DNA of 64,000 nt from Salvia splendens (Eukaryota; Streptophyta; Magnoliopsida; Lamiales; Lamiaceae), in contig NC_056045.1 in the NCBI RefSeq assembly GCF_004379255.2, positions 10,505,593 through 10,569,592 on the forward strand. Reading direction: 5' to 3'. Within the stretch, counting starts at the first letter, position 1. Each line of letters opens with the position of its first letter. Position numbers and translations under genes: made by a program. Positions 1-12,253 of this stretch are shown one piece after another. The notes under the pieces are model-generated. The model had not been told where the DNA came from and did not search any database. It saw only the letters and a program-made list of their open reading frames with translations.

Positions 1-452
1 TTTACCGCCCAAAAGGACCTATACTCCAACTCAAAAGGCAAATGGCATGATTTCCCAAAAACTAATTGACAAGGGGACATACCTATAGGAGACTTGTATG
101 CGGTACGATATGCCCACAACGCATCGTCCAATCGGAGTGCCCAATTCTTTCTATTAGTGCTCACTGTTTTTTGTAGGACAGACTTGATCTCCTTATTTGC
201 GAGCTCGGTTTACCCATTGGCTTGGGGGTGGTAGGGCGAGGTGACTCTATGCTTGACTCCATACTTGTCCAATACGTTGTCTAGCCACCTATTGTTGAAG
301 TGAGATCCTCCATCGCTTATGAGAGTGCGGGGTGTACAAAACCTGCTAAAAATGTTTTTCCTCACAAAGGCAGTTACAACTTTAGAGGCATTAGTTTTGG
401 TAAGAATTGCTTCCACCCATCTAGAAATATATTCAACTGCAAGTAAAATGTA

Positions 453-1949
453 GGGCAAACTGCCTAAAAATCACAAACTTTTTCCATTTTTTGGTTTTTC
501 CCACGAACTAAAAAATTGTCGTATAATGTCATGAACTTTACATTCGGTTGCCGTTTTCCCATGACTAGTTTTCCGGCCATAAAGCAAGCTGACGTGTCTT
601 TTTAAGCTGACGTGGCTGCTGACGTGTTAAACTGCCCAAAAACTCACAAACTATTCCCATTTTCTGGTTTTTCCCACGAACTGAAAAATTGTCCTACTGA
701 CGTGTCTTTTTAAGCTAACGTGGTTGTTGAGAGCGTGATGAGTGAGTACTGACGTGTTAAAATTAAGCTTACTCGTATTTTAGCCCACAAAATCCCTAAA
801 TTTAGCCTAATTCACCCCCTTTTTTTATCCTAAATTTATCCCCAAATTCCTTTCACTTCACTCTCAAATCGGTGTCGACGACAATGAGCATGATGGTGGC
901 GAGGGGCTTCTGCGCGCCGGCGGAGGAGTCAATTTCCTATTTTTTTAAAGCCGCTACGTCGACTGACCGCGACTTCTTCATGCTTTGCTTCCTACACAGG
1001 ATAAATAATACTCCCTCTGTCCCAAAATAAGTGAAGCACTTCTTTTTGGCACGAGATTTAAGGAATTCATATTTAAATAGTTAAAGTGGAGAGAGTAAAG
1101 TATGAGAGAGAGAAAAGTAGAGGAGTGAAGAGAGAATAAAGTAGGTGGAGAATAAAGTAAGAGAGAATTTTTTGCTAAAAAGGGAAATGACTCACTTATA
1201 GTGGGACATCCCAAAAAGGAATACGAGTCGTTTATCTTGGGATGGAGGGATTAGTAACAGCAAGAGAAACCGCCCTAAAACAAATCAAATTGCATTTCCC
1301 GCAATGGCGCCGCTAGAGAGCTTTTTCTTCCCTTCGCCGCCGCCACTCGTGGCAATAGCCAGAGTTTTGGGGCACACGGTGTCAAGAGGCTTCCCCACAA
1401 AGAGAAGTGTCAAGAAGGTATTCCTTTGATTTTCCTACAAGGCCTTGTGGAATGGAGTCGTATAATTTGTTGAAAGATACGTTGAATTGATCGAGATTTG
1501 AGAGCTAGAGTGATTATTCAAAAAAAAACAAAATAGAGATTGAAACCATACATTCAAACCAGAAATTTGACTAATTTCGAACAAATAAAAAAATCGAACA
1601 TTCAGTCGAAATTGACCAAAATCGATTGTTTGAAATTGAAAAAATTGAAATTGGATTACGACAGAATTCCCGTGAGAAGAAATCGCGACCGGAGAATGGG
1701 AAAAGTTTGTGGGAAGAACCGGAAAATAGGAAAAGGTTATGACTTTTAGGGCTAATGAATTTCCGGCGTTTTCCACGTCAGATTTCAGGCTTGCCACGTG
1801 CGCAAGATTTTGATCGGAAAACTCTAGGGTCGGGTCAAATGGGAAATTCCATCAACCCAATAAAGTTCATGACATTATACGCCAATTTTTTAGTTCGTGG
1901 AAAAAACCAGAAAATGGAAAAAGTTTGTTACTTTTAAGGCAGTTTGCCC
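453..1949. mobile_element. Non-autonomous Mutator-like element (MULE), 1497 bp, in integrase
   Basis: Both ends carry long inverted repeats (about 90 bp) starting GGGCAAACTGCC. The element is flanked by an exact 9-bp duplication TAAAATGTA (444-452 and 1950-1958), the Mutator signature. It splits the integrase between the first and second catalytic Asp. No transposase is visible. The left inverted repeat is partly duplicated again at about 631-700. It holds a Stowaway-like MITE (1011-1251) and short exon-like pieces (see findings), so it may be a Pack-MULE. Confidence 0.9.
1011..1251. mobile_element. Stowaway-like MITE inside the MULE
   Basis: Begins CTCCCTCTGTCCCAAAATAA and ends with the imperfect complement ATCTTGGGATGGAGGGA, between TA dinucleotides. 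It is about 240 bp with no coding capacity. The ends are the standard plant Tc1/mariner-derived (Stowaway) type. Confidence 0.8.
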
Positions 1950-4237
1950 TAAAATGTATTGGTACTCCCCTGACTTTGGGAATGGTCTCATAAAATCTAT
2001 CCCCCATACATCAAACAATTCTACCCCAATCTTCTTGCGGTACACACCTCCTAAGTATAGTATCTGCACAACTTTTGAATAAGTAGGGCTCATCCCAAAA
2101 ATAAGATATAACATCTCTGTAAAATTTCTTCCTTTGATAATGAGTGAGATCGGGAAGGTGTAACTTAGCTGCTAAATAATTCACAATGTCGGCATACCAT
2201 GGAAAAGTGGCTTGAGTGAAAAACAAATGCTCATCGGGGAAGTCCTCATTGATTTCTCGTGATAGATCTTCTCCCTCTACCGGGTGCTCCAACCGAGACA
2301 AGTGATCCACTACTAAATTATCACATCCTCTTCTATCTCTTATCTCCACGTCGAATTCTTGAAGTAGCAGGATCCACCGAATGAGTCTTGGTTTTGCGTC
2401 CTACTTTGCAAACAAGTGCCTAATAGCTGCATGGTCAGTATAAACAATGGTCTTAGTCCCAACAAGATAAGCTCGAAATTTATCAAAAGAATAAACTATA
2501 GCAAACATCTCCCTTTCTGTAGTCGTATAATTAGCTTGTGCAGAATCTAAAGTTCTACTAGCTTAATAAATTACTCTAAAAATTTTATTTCTCTTCTGCC
2601 CCAAGGCGGAACCAACGACAATGTCGCTTGCATTACACATGATTTCAAATGGTTAGCTCCAATCGGGGGTGATGAGAATGTGAGCACTCACTAAAGCTTT
2701 CTTCAATTCCTCAAAAGCCTGCAAACAGTAAGAAGTAAAATTAAATTTCTCATTTTTTCAAGTAATTTACAAAGAGGCTTAGAGATTTTTGAGAAATCTT
2801 GATGAATCTCCTATATTATCCCGCGTGCCCCAAGAAGCTTCTCACGACCTTCTCGTTAGATGGAGGTGGTAGTCCCTCAATGGCTGCAATCTTGGCTCTA
2901 TCGACTTCTATCCCTGCAGAAGATATTTTGTGTCCTAGAACTATACCTTCTTTCACCATGAAGACACATTTCTCCCAATTAAGAACAATGTTAGTTTTTA
3001 CACATCTCTGCAAAACCTTAGCCAAATTTTCTAGACATTGATCTTAAGACTTCCCAAAAATAGAAAAATCATCAATAAAGACCTCCATCACATTCTCAAT
3101 CAAATCATGAAAAATGACCATCATGCATCTTTGGAAAGTAGCAGGAGCATTACATAAGCCAAAAAACATTTTTCTATAAGCATATATCTCATAAGGGCAA
3201 GTAAAGGCCGACTTATGTTGATCCTCAGGAGCAATTACAATTTGATTATAACCAGAATAACCATCCAAGAAACAATAGTGATCATATCCCCCTAATTTAT
3301 CAAGCATTTGATCAATAAAAGGCAAATAGAAGTGGTTTTTCCTAGTGGCTGCATTTAACATCCTATAATCAATGCAAACTCTTCATCCCGTGGCCACTCT
3401 CATGGCAATCATCTCACCATCCTCCCCGGGCACTACAATCATCCCCCCTTTCTTAGCTACCACTTGTGTAGGACTCACCCATTCACTATCCGGTATGGCA
3501 TAAATAATCCCTGCATCTAGCAACTTGATTATTTCGTTCCTCACTACATCTTGCATAATAGGGTTAAGTCTACGTTGGTTTTGCACACGAGGCCTATGCC
3601 CTTTTTCAAGTAAATCCTATGCATGCATGTGGTTGGGATAATCCCTTTCAAATCACTAATAGACCATCCTATTGCAGACCTATACTTGTTTAGTACACAC
3701 AACAACTTTTCACATTCTTTTTCACTCAAGGCAGAGGAAATGACAACGGGGTAAGTGTTATCCTTCCTTAGAAATGCGTACCTGAGGTGTTCTGGGAGTG
3801 GCTTCAATTCTACCTTAGGTAGTCCTCGTGGTTTCCCTAATACTTTCTTCCTCTCTTCCTCTTCTTCGGGAGTGTGCAATGGCAAGAATGAGTTTCCCTT
3901 TTGAGGGATTCTTTTGGGAAGGACCTCGAGTTCTGCAATCATAGCACAAACATTAGCCTCACATGTAGACAAATCAGTAGTATGAGTGAAAGAATTTATG
4001 AGACAAGATTCCAAAGGGTCCTGAGTTTGGTGGTATGTGACTTCCACTTCCCCCACACAATCCGTGACTACTTGGATGACGCTACACTCTTGATAGCTTC
4101 TGCTCCTTTCTTCCCATGGAATTTCAAAGCGTCATATATGTTGAAGGTGATACTTTCATTATGCATCTGCAGTGTTAGCTCCCCCTTCTGGACATCTATC
4201 ATGGCTCCCCCGGTAGCTAAAAATGATCTCCTAAGTA

Positions 4238-5469
4238 TCAAAGGCACCTTCTTGTCCTCCTGCATGTCCAAAACAACAAAGTCAGCGAGAAAATGAATTC
4301 TCCTACTCTTACCAAGACATATTCTACAATCCCCCTTGGTGTTGTTGTACTTCTATCCGCCATCTGCAAGGTAATTGAGGTGGGACGGATGTTGTCGATG
4401 TTGAGCATCCTGTAGAAAGATAAAGACATTAAATTAATACTTGCTCCGAGATCACACAATGCTTTACCCTCTACATTATTTCCTAAAACAATAGATAAAG
4501 TAAAACTCTCTGGATCTTTGTGTTTGGTAGGCAATCCCTTCTGAATTATACCACTGTAATTTTCTGTTAAGCCCACGGTCTCGTATTTCCCCCACTTTAT
4601 TTTCTTAGCGACCACATCTTTCAAGAACTTGGCATAGTTAGGCATTTGTTGAAGCGCCTCCACAGTGGAATGTTGATGTGGACCTTGCTCATGACCTCCA
4701 AGAACTTGGCGAACTGGGCGTCTAACTTTTTACTCTTCAGGCGCTGGGGATACGGAATGGTGGCAGTGCTGGGAAACTGTGATTCTGGGGACTGTTGCTC
4801 CGGTGGCGGACCGCTACGAAGTGGTGCAGCGGCCGCTGGCGATGGTTCTGCATTTGTGCCTGAATAGGGCTCGGCTGGCTGGGAAGCTTCCGGCGGACCG
4901 CTGTGGAAATGTGCAGCGGGCCGCTGGATTTGATCAGCAGCTGGCGAGTCGCCATTTGGCTCCTGTTCTCTTTCCTTCCATCCCCTGCCTAAGTCTGCTG
5001 CTTGTGGAGGCTAGTATGTGGTCCCACTGCGAAGCTACACGACATGAGACTTTCCTTTTGGATTGATTTACGTTAAGCTAGGAAGTGTCCCTGGAGTGTG
5101 CTTGCTCCCTATCGTAGTGGCCAAAATCCCCATATTGTATTCCAACTCCCCCACTTGTGCGGCCAGGCTTGCTAATCCTTGCCCTAATAGGCTGGTGTTT
5201 CTTTCCAAATTGATCAACCTCTGATTAGTCACCTTCATATTTTCTTGAACCTCTGTGATGCAGATTTCTAACAGTGCCTCCCATTTGGAGCGGGGTTGCT
5301 CCTCCATACTTGCACATGTTTCAAAATTTTCATTAGCATAATAATCTTGTACATCGTATGAATAATCAAAGCAGTCTGGATCATAGTATGATCCCCCTTG
5401 GTCGGGGCTGTAACACTCTTCGTAATACCCTCCTTGTTGCTCATCACTGTAGCCGTATGGACTCTCCAT
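4238..5469 (-). pseudogene. gag C-terminus and aspartic protease remnant
   Basis: The stretch 5469-5068 encodes 133 residues rich in Tyr/Asp/Gln (starts MESPYGYSDEQQ), with a coiled-coil-like segment ending in LASLAAQVGELE, as found near the C-terminus of Athila gag. The segment 4663-4238 holds the retropepsin motif DLGASINLM with flanking LPTKHKDPESF and MADRSTTTPRG. The retrotransposon gag core (about 200 residues) that should precede 5469 is missing: only about 110 bases separate the primer site from this ORF. Between 4664 and 5067 the frame is broken and GC-rich, with repeated AGCGGNCCGCT-like palindromes. Non-functional. Confidence 0.75.
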
Positions 5470-5582
5470 TCATGTGAAGAGATCCATTAAAACAAAAAGA
5501 AAATAAAAATAAAAAAGAAAGTAGTAAAATCCAAAGTAGTAAAATTGTCCATTTGAAGATTCAATCCGAAAGTGAATTGCTT

Positions 5583-5600
5583 TCCCCGGCAACGGCGCCA
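5583..5600 (-). promoter_or_regulatory. Primer binding site, tRNA-Asp type
   Basis: On the minus strand this reads TGGCGCCGTTGCCGGGGA, complementary to the 3' end of plant tRNA-Asp, as used by Athila-group elements. It lies 6 bases inside the LTR boundary at 5607. Confidence 0.85.
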
Positions 5601-5606
5601 AAAACT

Positions 5607-7062
5607 TGATGCACTTTTTATTAGCACTATAAATACCTGCAAGTATCCAGAGTAGGAATAATATAGCTAACGATTAGTACCGGATATCGATCACGAGAAA
5701 GCAAACACAGATTGTTTATCTTCTACTAGAACTCAATTACTATTTGGAAAACCGAAAGATTTGGAGATTTTTTAAAACAAAGAACTATAGAATGCAAAGA
5801 AACAACAGATTGCAAATAAATCACAGAGATAAAAGTATAGAGATAAGGGAATTCCAGGGATGTGCTTTCACAATTATGGTTATACGAATTCCAACTACAA
5901 CACCCTAGCACAGTTCTTACTTTTATACAACGAGTCACCTAGTTTATGCTCATGCAATGCAAACGTTGATTACAAACATTAGGGTTGTCAATCCTAAAAA
6001 CATAACTCCTAGAAGCTCCTAAGACCCTTTTAAAGTCCTCACTCTCAATTAACAATGTCGTTTTAAATGACGCTAATTGTAGTGTCAATTAAATGGATCT
6101 AACTCGTCAACCTCATCTCACGATTATGTAGCAAGTTATATTAAATCATCACCGAATGTGTCACTCAAACGTGAAGTATTATGGAACAACTTAAGGAAGA
6201 AACAAAGTAAGAACAAACAGATGTTAAATAGAAATAGGAATTGTATAAATCAAAAAAAGTTACTAACACATCCCTAGAATCCTATGAATTTAGTTACACA
6301 TGATAGAATAAGCTAAAAACATAGATTGAAGGGAAGACAAGGAAAACATAAGAACTAAAGCAAAAAACCCAATTGTTGAATCCTTGAAGCCTTGATGATC
6401 TTGAATCCTTCTTCAACTCCTTGAACAATGAAGCACTCTAACTTTTGAACTCTGGAAGTATTTGGCAAAGAGAAGATATCTTTTTGATGAAGCTTTGGGA
6501 GCTATTTATAGGGGAGAAATCGACCCTTCTCATATAAGGAAAATGGTTGCAAAATATGGTAAATCTTGGAGAGAGAGTAGGGCAAATTCTGCTCGCCGTT
6601 TTTTCCTAGCGGGCCGCTGCACCTTGGCCAGCGGTCGCCATGAGTTGCTCCGAGGCTTCTGACCTTTGGTTGGCGGTCACTGTACTTGTTTTAGCGGTTT
6701 CATCCATCATCCCGTAACTCTCTGGACTCTCGGTAGCGGTCGCCACGCATTCTCCCGCGGTCGCTGGGCGTGTCTTGACTTCATGCACAACTTTCCCGGA
6801 GCGGACTACTACTGGTTTAGCGGTCGTTGGGCGCCAGCGGCCGCCGGCAATGTTGCAGCGGACCGCTAGACATGCAGAACAACTCCATATTTCCAACTTT
6901 GCGTTTTGACTCCCTTTTTAAGCTCAAATATGCACGTTTTTCACAAAACATGTCAAAATACCAAAATAGATAAAATATGCAAATAATGGACATGTAATGC
7001 AACTTTGACATTAAAAATGGACCAAAAGATGACCTTAAAACCGTGCAAATCTGAGCGTATCA
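5607..7062 (-). repeat. 5' LTR of the Athila-like element (1456 bp)
   Basis: The ends are TGAT...ATCA, and on the minus strand the LTR begins TGATACGCTCAGATTTGC. The inner end lies beside the primer site. A TATA box (TATAAATAG, minus) lies at 6502-6510. A GC-rich block at 6590-6870 repeats AGCGG/CCGCT palindromes. No partner LTR is visible, so the boundaries rest on the TG..CA ends and the primer-site position. Confidence 0.75.
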
Positions 7063-7460
7063 GTTTGGTTACCTAGATAGTAGTAATCGAGAGATACCTA
7101 ACTAGGGGTGATAAAATAATGAACAATACTTAGATATTCTACACTTGAGAGAGGGAATCCTTTATGAGGGCTTAGATCTTTTGTTCCATGGAGTTAATCT
7201 AAATATATTAGAAGGAGACTTCAATATTAAGGGTTAATCAACGAGGTAAGTGCACTCGAGAGAGGTCTCAACCTAGACTAGTGACTTTCCTAGTAAATAG
7301 TAATCCTAGAGGCATAAAAGGGGTGATCGAAGTTGTTGAATTAATTGCATGACTTTTCCATTATAGTTGGATCCAAACATTTCTATTTTTGATACTTTTC
7401 TCTTGTGTTAAATTTCGTAATTGTTACTATTAATTCTCTTTGCTTACTATATGCTCTTAG
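7063..7460 (+). repeat. Left piece of an old Athila-like LTR/leader
   Basis: AT-rich and non-coding, with text typical of retroelement LTR R/U5 (AGAGGGAATCC, ACTCGAGAGAGGTCTCAAC). Its likely continuation is 23448-23625, where the sequence ends in a degraded tRNA-Asp primer site on the plus strand. Three later insertions separate or flank the two pieces. Assignment is by layout, not by an intact second LTR. Confidence 0.5.
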
Positions 7461-8799
7461 TGTTGGGGTTACCGCAGCAGAAGACACGGAAAACAAACAG
7501 GTCCTTACGGATCTATTTAGGTTATTACATATTCGATTCTAATTTCATGTAGTTAAATCTGGATCTATAGAAAATCACATCAAAAACATATAAGATATGC
7601 TTATTTGATGTAGATTTGATTGTTACATTTTTATCCATTGAAGAATTGACGTTTCTTACCGCATCTCCCAGTAATCCTTGATTTTTCGACCACGAATCTT
7701 CCATTCTATTGCCACGTCCTTGATTGTGCATCCGTGTGGGCGGATCTTGAAGAATCAATAACAGTGAGATGAGATCTAGGGAGACCAATACAAAACTTGA
7801 GATTGTCTTGATCTAATCCTACGAATTAAGATAGAACAAGAACAAAATCCAAAACCCTAATCTCCCTAGAGCAAGGGCACAAAAACGATGCAAGAGGGAG
7901 AGAGAGAAGGCCGGTGACGACGGCTAGGGTTTGGAGAGAGAATTGTGTATTGTGTACTAGGGTTTCCACATCTCTTCACTATTTATAAGATGGACTTGTT
8001 GGGATAGAATGAGGATCTATGAAGTGATTAGATGTTGGGCTAGCCCATTTGACAATAAACTTATTAAATCAATTAACCCATGATTTAATATATTATCCAA
8101 TGTAATATTATTTTATTCCACTAAAGAATAATATTGATCTCCCATCTAAATCACCAAATTACGAATAACTTGGGTTTTATTTTATAATATTTCCAGCGTT
8201 TAAGATTATCTGAATCCATTAATTTAATTCTTTGTCTGCTATGTGACTTCAATTAAATTAATTCTATAAAGAGTTTTTCTAGTTTAAAAATTTATTTATT
8301 ATTCATGGAATAAAATTTCAACTGCACAGTTTTCTGAATAATAAATTTATTTTTCAAACACCTCTTTGGGGATAAAATCATACCACAATGGACACGCGAA
8401 TTCTATGAAATAATATACTAATATTTTCATGTTATTCAATTACTATCACCCAAGATATCATGATTGAGTTGCGAAAAACTCTCACATATTGATAAGTCAA
8501 AGTTGCGTATGATTAAATAAACAATATCGATATAATTTGCGACTAAGAAATACTAAAATTTTTGAAGTATAATCTTTCAGTAGATAGCAATAAAGAATAT
8601 ATTTCAGGTTGATTCTTCCAGTGCTCTACCACACCAGCGTTACTAATCTCTTCTTAGATAAGAGAGAATTATCACAAACACTGCAACCATATCAATAGGT
8701 AGTCAATGTCTATCTAGGTTGTGAACTCATTTTTTCTTCTTAATAGATCCGGTCAAGTCCCCTACTGAAGAACCCATGAGAATTCATCAGATTCCATAC
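7461..8799 (-). repeat. Solo LTR, part 1 (copia-like), split by a later insertion
   Basis: Begins TGTTGGGGTTACC. It continues at 23252-23442, which ends CTCCAACA. The target duplication CTTAG occurs at 7456-7460 and 23443-23447. Without the inserted element the LTR is about 1525 bp with TGTTGG...CCAACA ends, and no coding sequence or second LTR is seen, so it is a solo LTR. A minus-strand TATA motif (TTATAAATAG) lies near 7980-7990. The TGTTGGAGTTTG-type end suggests Ty1/copia, but no protein supports that. Confidence 0.7.
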
Positions 8800-10303
8800 T
8801 GAAAGAGCAGGTTTGTACATGTGTTGTTAAAGCAAGGATATATTCTACTGATCAGGATGAAACAATCCCCTACTAAGCCTAAAACCTGGTATCAATAATT
8901 CCTCAATCCTCTTCTACTGGGTAGTATAGTGAAGGTAGGGGTCGAATCCCACATAGATGGTGACGGTTGGAGTGATTGCGGTGATATTCTGGAAAGGTTT
9001 GGTTAGCTACCACGCTTGGGGTTGAGACTTATCTAGACTGGAATTTAAGGTGTTACTCTACTGACTAGGAGGTGGGAAAGGTGTGGACAGACGGCTGTGT
9101 ACGTGGAAAGTGAGGAACATGGTTTTCAGGAAGTATATGGAAAGTACTAGTTTACTAAAAAGGTTAAACAGAATATCAGAGGAAAAAGAGGTAGTTATGT
9201 GACTAGGCCTACAGGTCTGAAAAGTAACATCTGAAAAGTAAGGAAAAGTAAAGGACAAAAGCAAAAAGTAACTAAAAAGTAAATGTGGTCCCAAATTTGG
9301 ATGTGGACATTGTCTTCTCCAGCAAGTCTGAACACAAATCAAACAACTCAGGATTCATCACCATAAAAACACAGATTAACAACTTCAAGAACGCAGATCT
9401 ACAATTAAAACATCGAATCAAAAGATCGAACACTGAAACTGCAATTATGCTTACTGGTCAACATGCAGGGTGGCAGAATAACGTAAACTCGAATTTCACA
9501 CTAAGACACTTCTGGAAAATAAATCTAAACAGTCACTGAACTAACAAATCACAGATCGAACAACTCCAAATGAAATCATGCTTCCAACACTTAGAAATTA
9601 CTGAAACAACTAGATCTAAGCTACCTAGGCAGAATGGAGCAGAATTGAACAGAAAGAGATGCATAAAAACAACTTCATTGCATAAAACGTTTGGATCTCA
9701 ACAAAACACTTCAAAGGATGATAAGTACTGAAAATGCAGCAGATCCAACGATAGAAAACAAGTAAAGGTTAACTAAGAAAGCGAATAAAGATTGTTTTGC
9801 CACTCCGGGCGATGGAACTACTACGACTACGGAATAAACTGGCTGGAACGAGAGAATGGAACTCCGCCGAACTAATGATCTTCAAGTGACCATGGCTGTG
9901 GCGAGGAATGAGGCTCTGGACTAGGCCGAAGGACTGAACTACCGAGAGAATTCTACCTAAGAGTGATGATGATGAAAATTATCCCTTCATCTCTCTCCAA
10001 GTGGCTCCCTTTTATAGGGAGGTTTACCCTTGATTTTAGGGTAAAACCTCGTGGCGAGATGACTTCTTTGCCCTTAATTGTGGTTGATCAGTCTCAGCTG
10101 TCCTTCTTCTCCATCTCGAGCCATTTTTGCATGTATACTGGTCAGTACGTAATCGTTCTGACGCCCTTTTCACCTGAAGTATCTGAAGCTTTGCCTACTG
10201 GCTAGAACACTCAACCTGCACACTTTGAGCAACTGTTTTGCAGATATAATCAATTATGCACATCATACTGACCAGTAACCAAGGCCTAGAATACGACTTA
10301 TCA
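8800..10303 (-). repeat. 3' LTR of the 14.45-kb element
   Basis: The plus strand begins TGAAAGAGCAGG and ends GACTTATCA. It matches 21754-23251 almost throughout. A minus-strand TATA box (TATAAAA) is at 10010-10016. The right copy lacks a few bases near its outer end, where this copy has TACTGACCAGTA (10266-10277). Confidence 0.93.
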
Positions 10304-10982
10304 AACTGCTCACACTTACCACATGTTTGTCCTCAAGCGTGAATAATAAACAAAAAAGAAGTAAGTCGAATTCTAGCCTGGTTACTCCCCTGACCGACTC
10401 TATCCTACCCTAGACTCTAACTATGACGCAAAGAAAAACACATAACAAAGACAAACACATAAAAGAAAACTAAAACACTTAGACACATTAACACAGTAAT
10501 TGGGCTATATTTCCAACCATCCCTCTCCTCGGGATCAGGTGCAATCCGGCCTTAGACAGCCTTGAACTTCCGCAGCCCTCCTTTTCTCTCCCAGTCAGTA
10601 TATCCGCATGTCAGGATCGCCCACACCTCTCGGCCAAACACTAGGTTCACTCAGTCACTCATACCTCACCAGGAATGTTAGGACTGCATTTCTCTCAATA
10701 TGCTCAACCACGATTGCTTCGGACTTAGATCTCACGTGTAGCTACTGAAGGGCTTAAAGGTTTGTAACGGGGCTATTGGTTTGTAATGTTTTGGGGTGGA
10801 TGTTCCTAAGGCTCTAGGTTCAAAATTTCTGCTTTATTGAGGTAGGGGAACTGTGTGCATTTTGGCTCTTGGTTGTTGCTCCTCTTGGCTGGCGCTTCTG
10901 GCTATAATCTCCAACTGGTCAGTAGCTTCTTGTGGCTTCGCCACCCTTATTCCTTCTCTTTCTTTTTCTGGCCAAGTTTTTC

Positions 10983-11083
10983 TGACCATTTTCTTTTATC
11001 CTTCTTTTTTTTTCTTCTTTCTTTCCCCCTTTTTTTTCTTTGTGGCTTCTCCACCCTTATACCTTCTTCTTCTTTTTTTTGGA
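10983..11083. repeat. Pyrimidine-rich tract (purine-rich on element sense strand)
   Basis: About 100 bases, almost all C/T on the plus strand, hence a polypurine run in the element transcript about 700 bases before the 3' LTR. It is too far from the LTR to be the usual polypurine tract. Open frames across it are low-complexity artefacts. Confidence 0.6.
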
Positions 11084-11745
11084 CCTGGGATAACTCCCTG
11101 GTCGATTTTCTTCCAAACTTTCTTGCCCAGCTGGATTCTGCTTTCTTGTACACCTTCTGGCCAGTAAGCTCCATTCGTCTCATGCCTTGCACACACAATC
11201 CCAGTGGCTAGGGGTGTATATCTGAGTACAAAGAGTTAAGAAAATGGGTTCTAAAGGTCGGTTTTTTTTTTTGGGGTGGGGGTTTCCTACTGCCTTCAGT
11301 GTTTGCTACTCGTGGTCACTTCATCTTAGGTAGTTCGTGGCAGCCGCTCTTTTCTTTTCAAAATATGTGGAAAGTGGTTCCACTTAAAGCTTATAACTCA
11401 CATTTTAAGAGAGCTTTTCCCTCATACTTGCGTCATCTATCCTGGCTACGAGGTACTAAGAGGGGTAGTTTCTGTTTTCCTGCACGTCGTATCTCCCTCA
11501 ATTCCCCTCACCGTCAGCTCAGGACAGTTGAGTTTTAAGCCCAATCAACACACAAAAGAAAAAAAAAACTAGACCTAACAAGACACTAACACAAGCACAA
11601 ACACTAACCACACAAATGCACATACATCCTACTGGCCATTGCGTCCCTCTCCCACTTCACAAGTGTCGGCCCTCAGACAAGGCTGTGAAGTGGAAAAGGT
11701 AATGGCCAGTATGGTAGACACAACGACATGCTAAAAACCAAACTT

Positions 11746-11979
11746 CTCACACTTAGACTATATAAAATAGGCTAAGTGGGGGAGTTTAAAACCTAAGCAA
11801 AAACCAACAATTACAAAGCACATATATACATAAACTTCTCACACTTAGACCATGCAATGGGCTAAGTGTGAGCCAACATGCTTTCGAAAAACAACAAACA
11901 AGAAAACACAAAAAACATGCGCCAAAGAGACAAACCCTTTACTTCTCACACTTAGACTATTAAATAGGCTAAGTGTTAG
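11746..11979. repeat. Three related hairpins in the non-coding 3' region of the 14.45-kb element
   Basis: Each repeat has CTCACACTTAG, a short A/T or CAT-rich loop, and CTAAGTG(TGAG). The best is 11838-11872, an exact 11-bp stem whose loop can add CCAT/ATGG pairs. Weaker copies are 11746-11784 (7-bp core) and 11945-11979 (8-bp core). They are spaced about 90-110 bases apart between the third ORF and the 3' LTR. A related word, GCTCACACTTACC, lies right beside the LTR at 10308-10320. Confidence 0.75.
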
Positions 11980-12253
11980 AAATGAGGTTTGCGCACAAAT
12001 ACAAATTATACTACCTAAAAAAAATTAAAGTACGAAAAACTAAAAACTGAAAATAAAAAGAAAACTAACTGGTCAGGTGGGGTGGTGGTCACTTGTTCCT
12101 CTTGCTCCTTCGCGGGGCAGGTTGTGGTGCAGGTGGTTCTTCCGGTTGCTCCTCCTCATTCTCGGATTGCTTGTTCCCAGATTCTTCCGACTCTTTGGCA
12201 TCTCCTTCCTCTTGTTCCGCCTCTTGTTTCTGCTCTGCTTCTTTCGTCTCGGT

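Larger units (their letters stand above)
1..4056 (-). pseudogene. pol remnant (RT, RNase H, integrase) of the Athila-like element
   Basis: Read from 4056 downwards. RT lies at about 4056-3044, with the LDGYSGYNQI and FGLCNAPATFQ blocks and FIDDF in place of the usual YxDD active site. RNase H is readable with stops near 3025-2350 ([17 protein letters not shown]). The integrase HHCC region is near 2349-2050, followed by VWGIDFM with the first catalytic Asp. The MULE 453-1949 then interrupts. Beyond it come ISDGGSHFNN with the second Asp (458-210) and the NKEIK region with the Glu below 210, just after a stop at 210-212. At least four reading-frame breaks are present, so this is a pseudogene. 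The ~300 residues after the Glu can still be followed to base 1 in broken frames. Confidence 0.85.
1..7062 (-). mobile_element. Athila-like Ty3/gypsy retrotransposon, 5' part (3' end outside window)
   Basis: The element reads right to left: LTR (5607-7062), tRNA-Asp-type primer site (5583-5600), gag C-terminus, protease, RT, RNase H and integrase, running off the left edge. This domain order and the tRNA-Asp primer site fit the Athila group of Ty3/gypsy. Coding is destroyed by stops, frameshifts, loss of the N-terminal gag and a MULE inserted in integrase (453-1949). The 3' LTR and target duplication lie outside the window, so the insertion cannot be dated. The LTR end at 7062 abuts a different LTR-like sequence, so it landed in an older element. 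Confidence 0.85.

Noticed and set aside
1435..1797. 120-codon Phe/Ser-rich ORF within the MULE
   Set aside because: Low-complexity reading of AT-rich subterminal DNA without motif.
5583..5600. tRNA-Asp gene fragments at the three primer sites
   Set aside because: Only 18 bases match tRNA-Asp and each lies against an LTR, so they are primer binding sites.
10853..11211. Overlapping Phe/Ser/Leu-rich plus-strand ORFs
   Set aside because: Produced by the pyrimidine tract in the element's non-coding region; no domain and low complexity.
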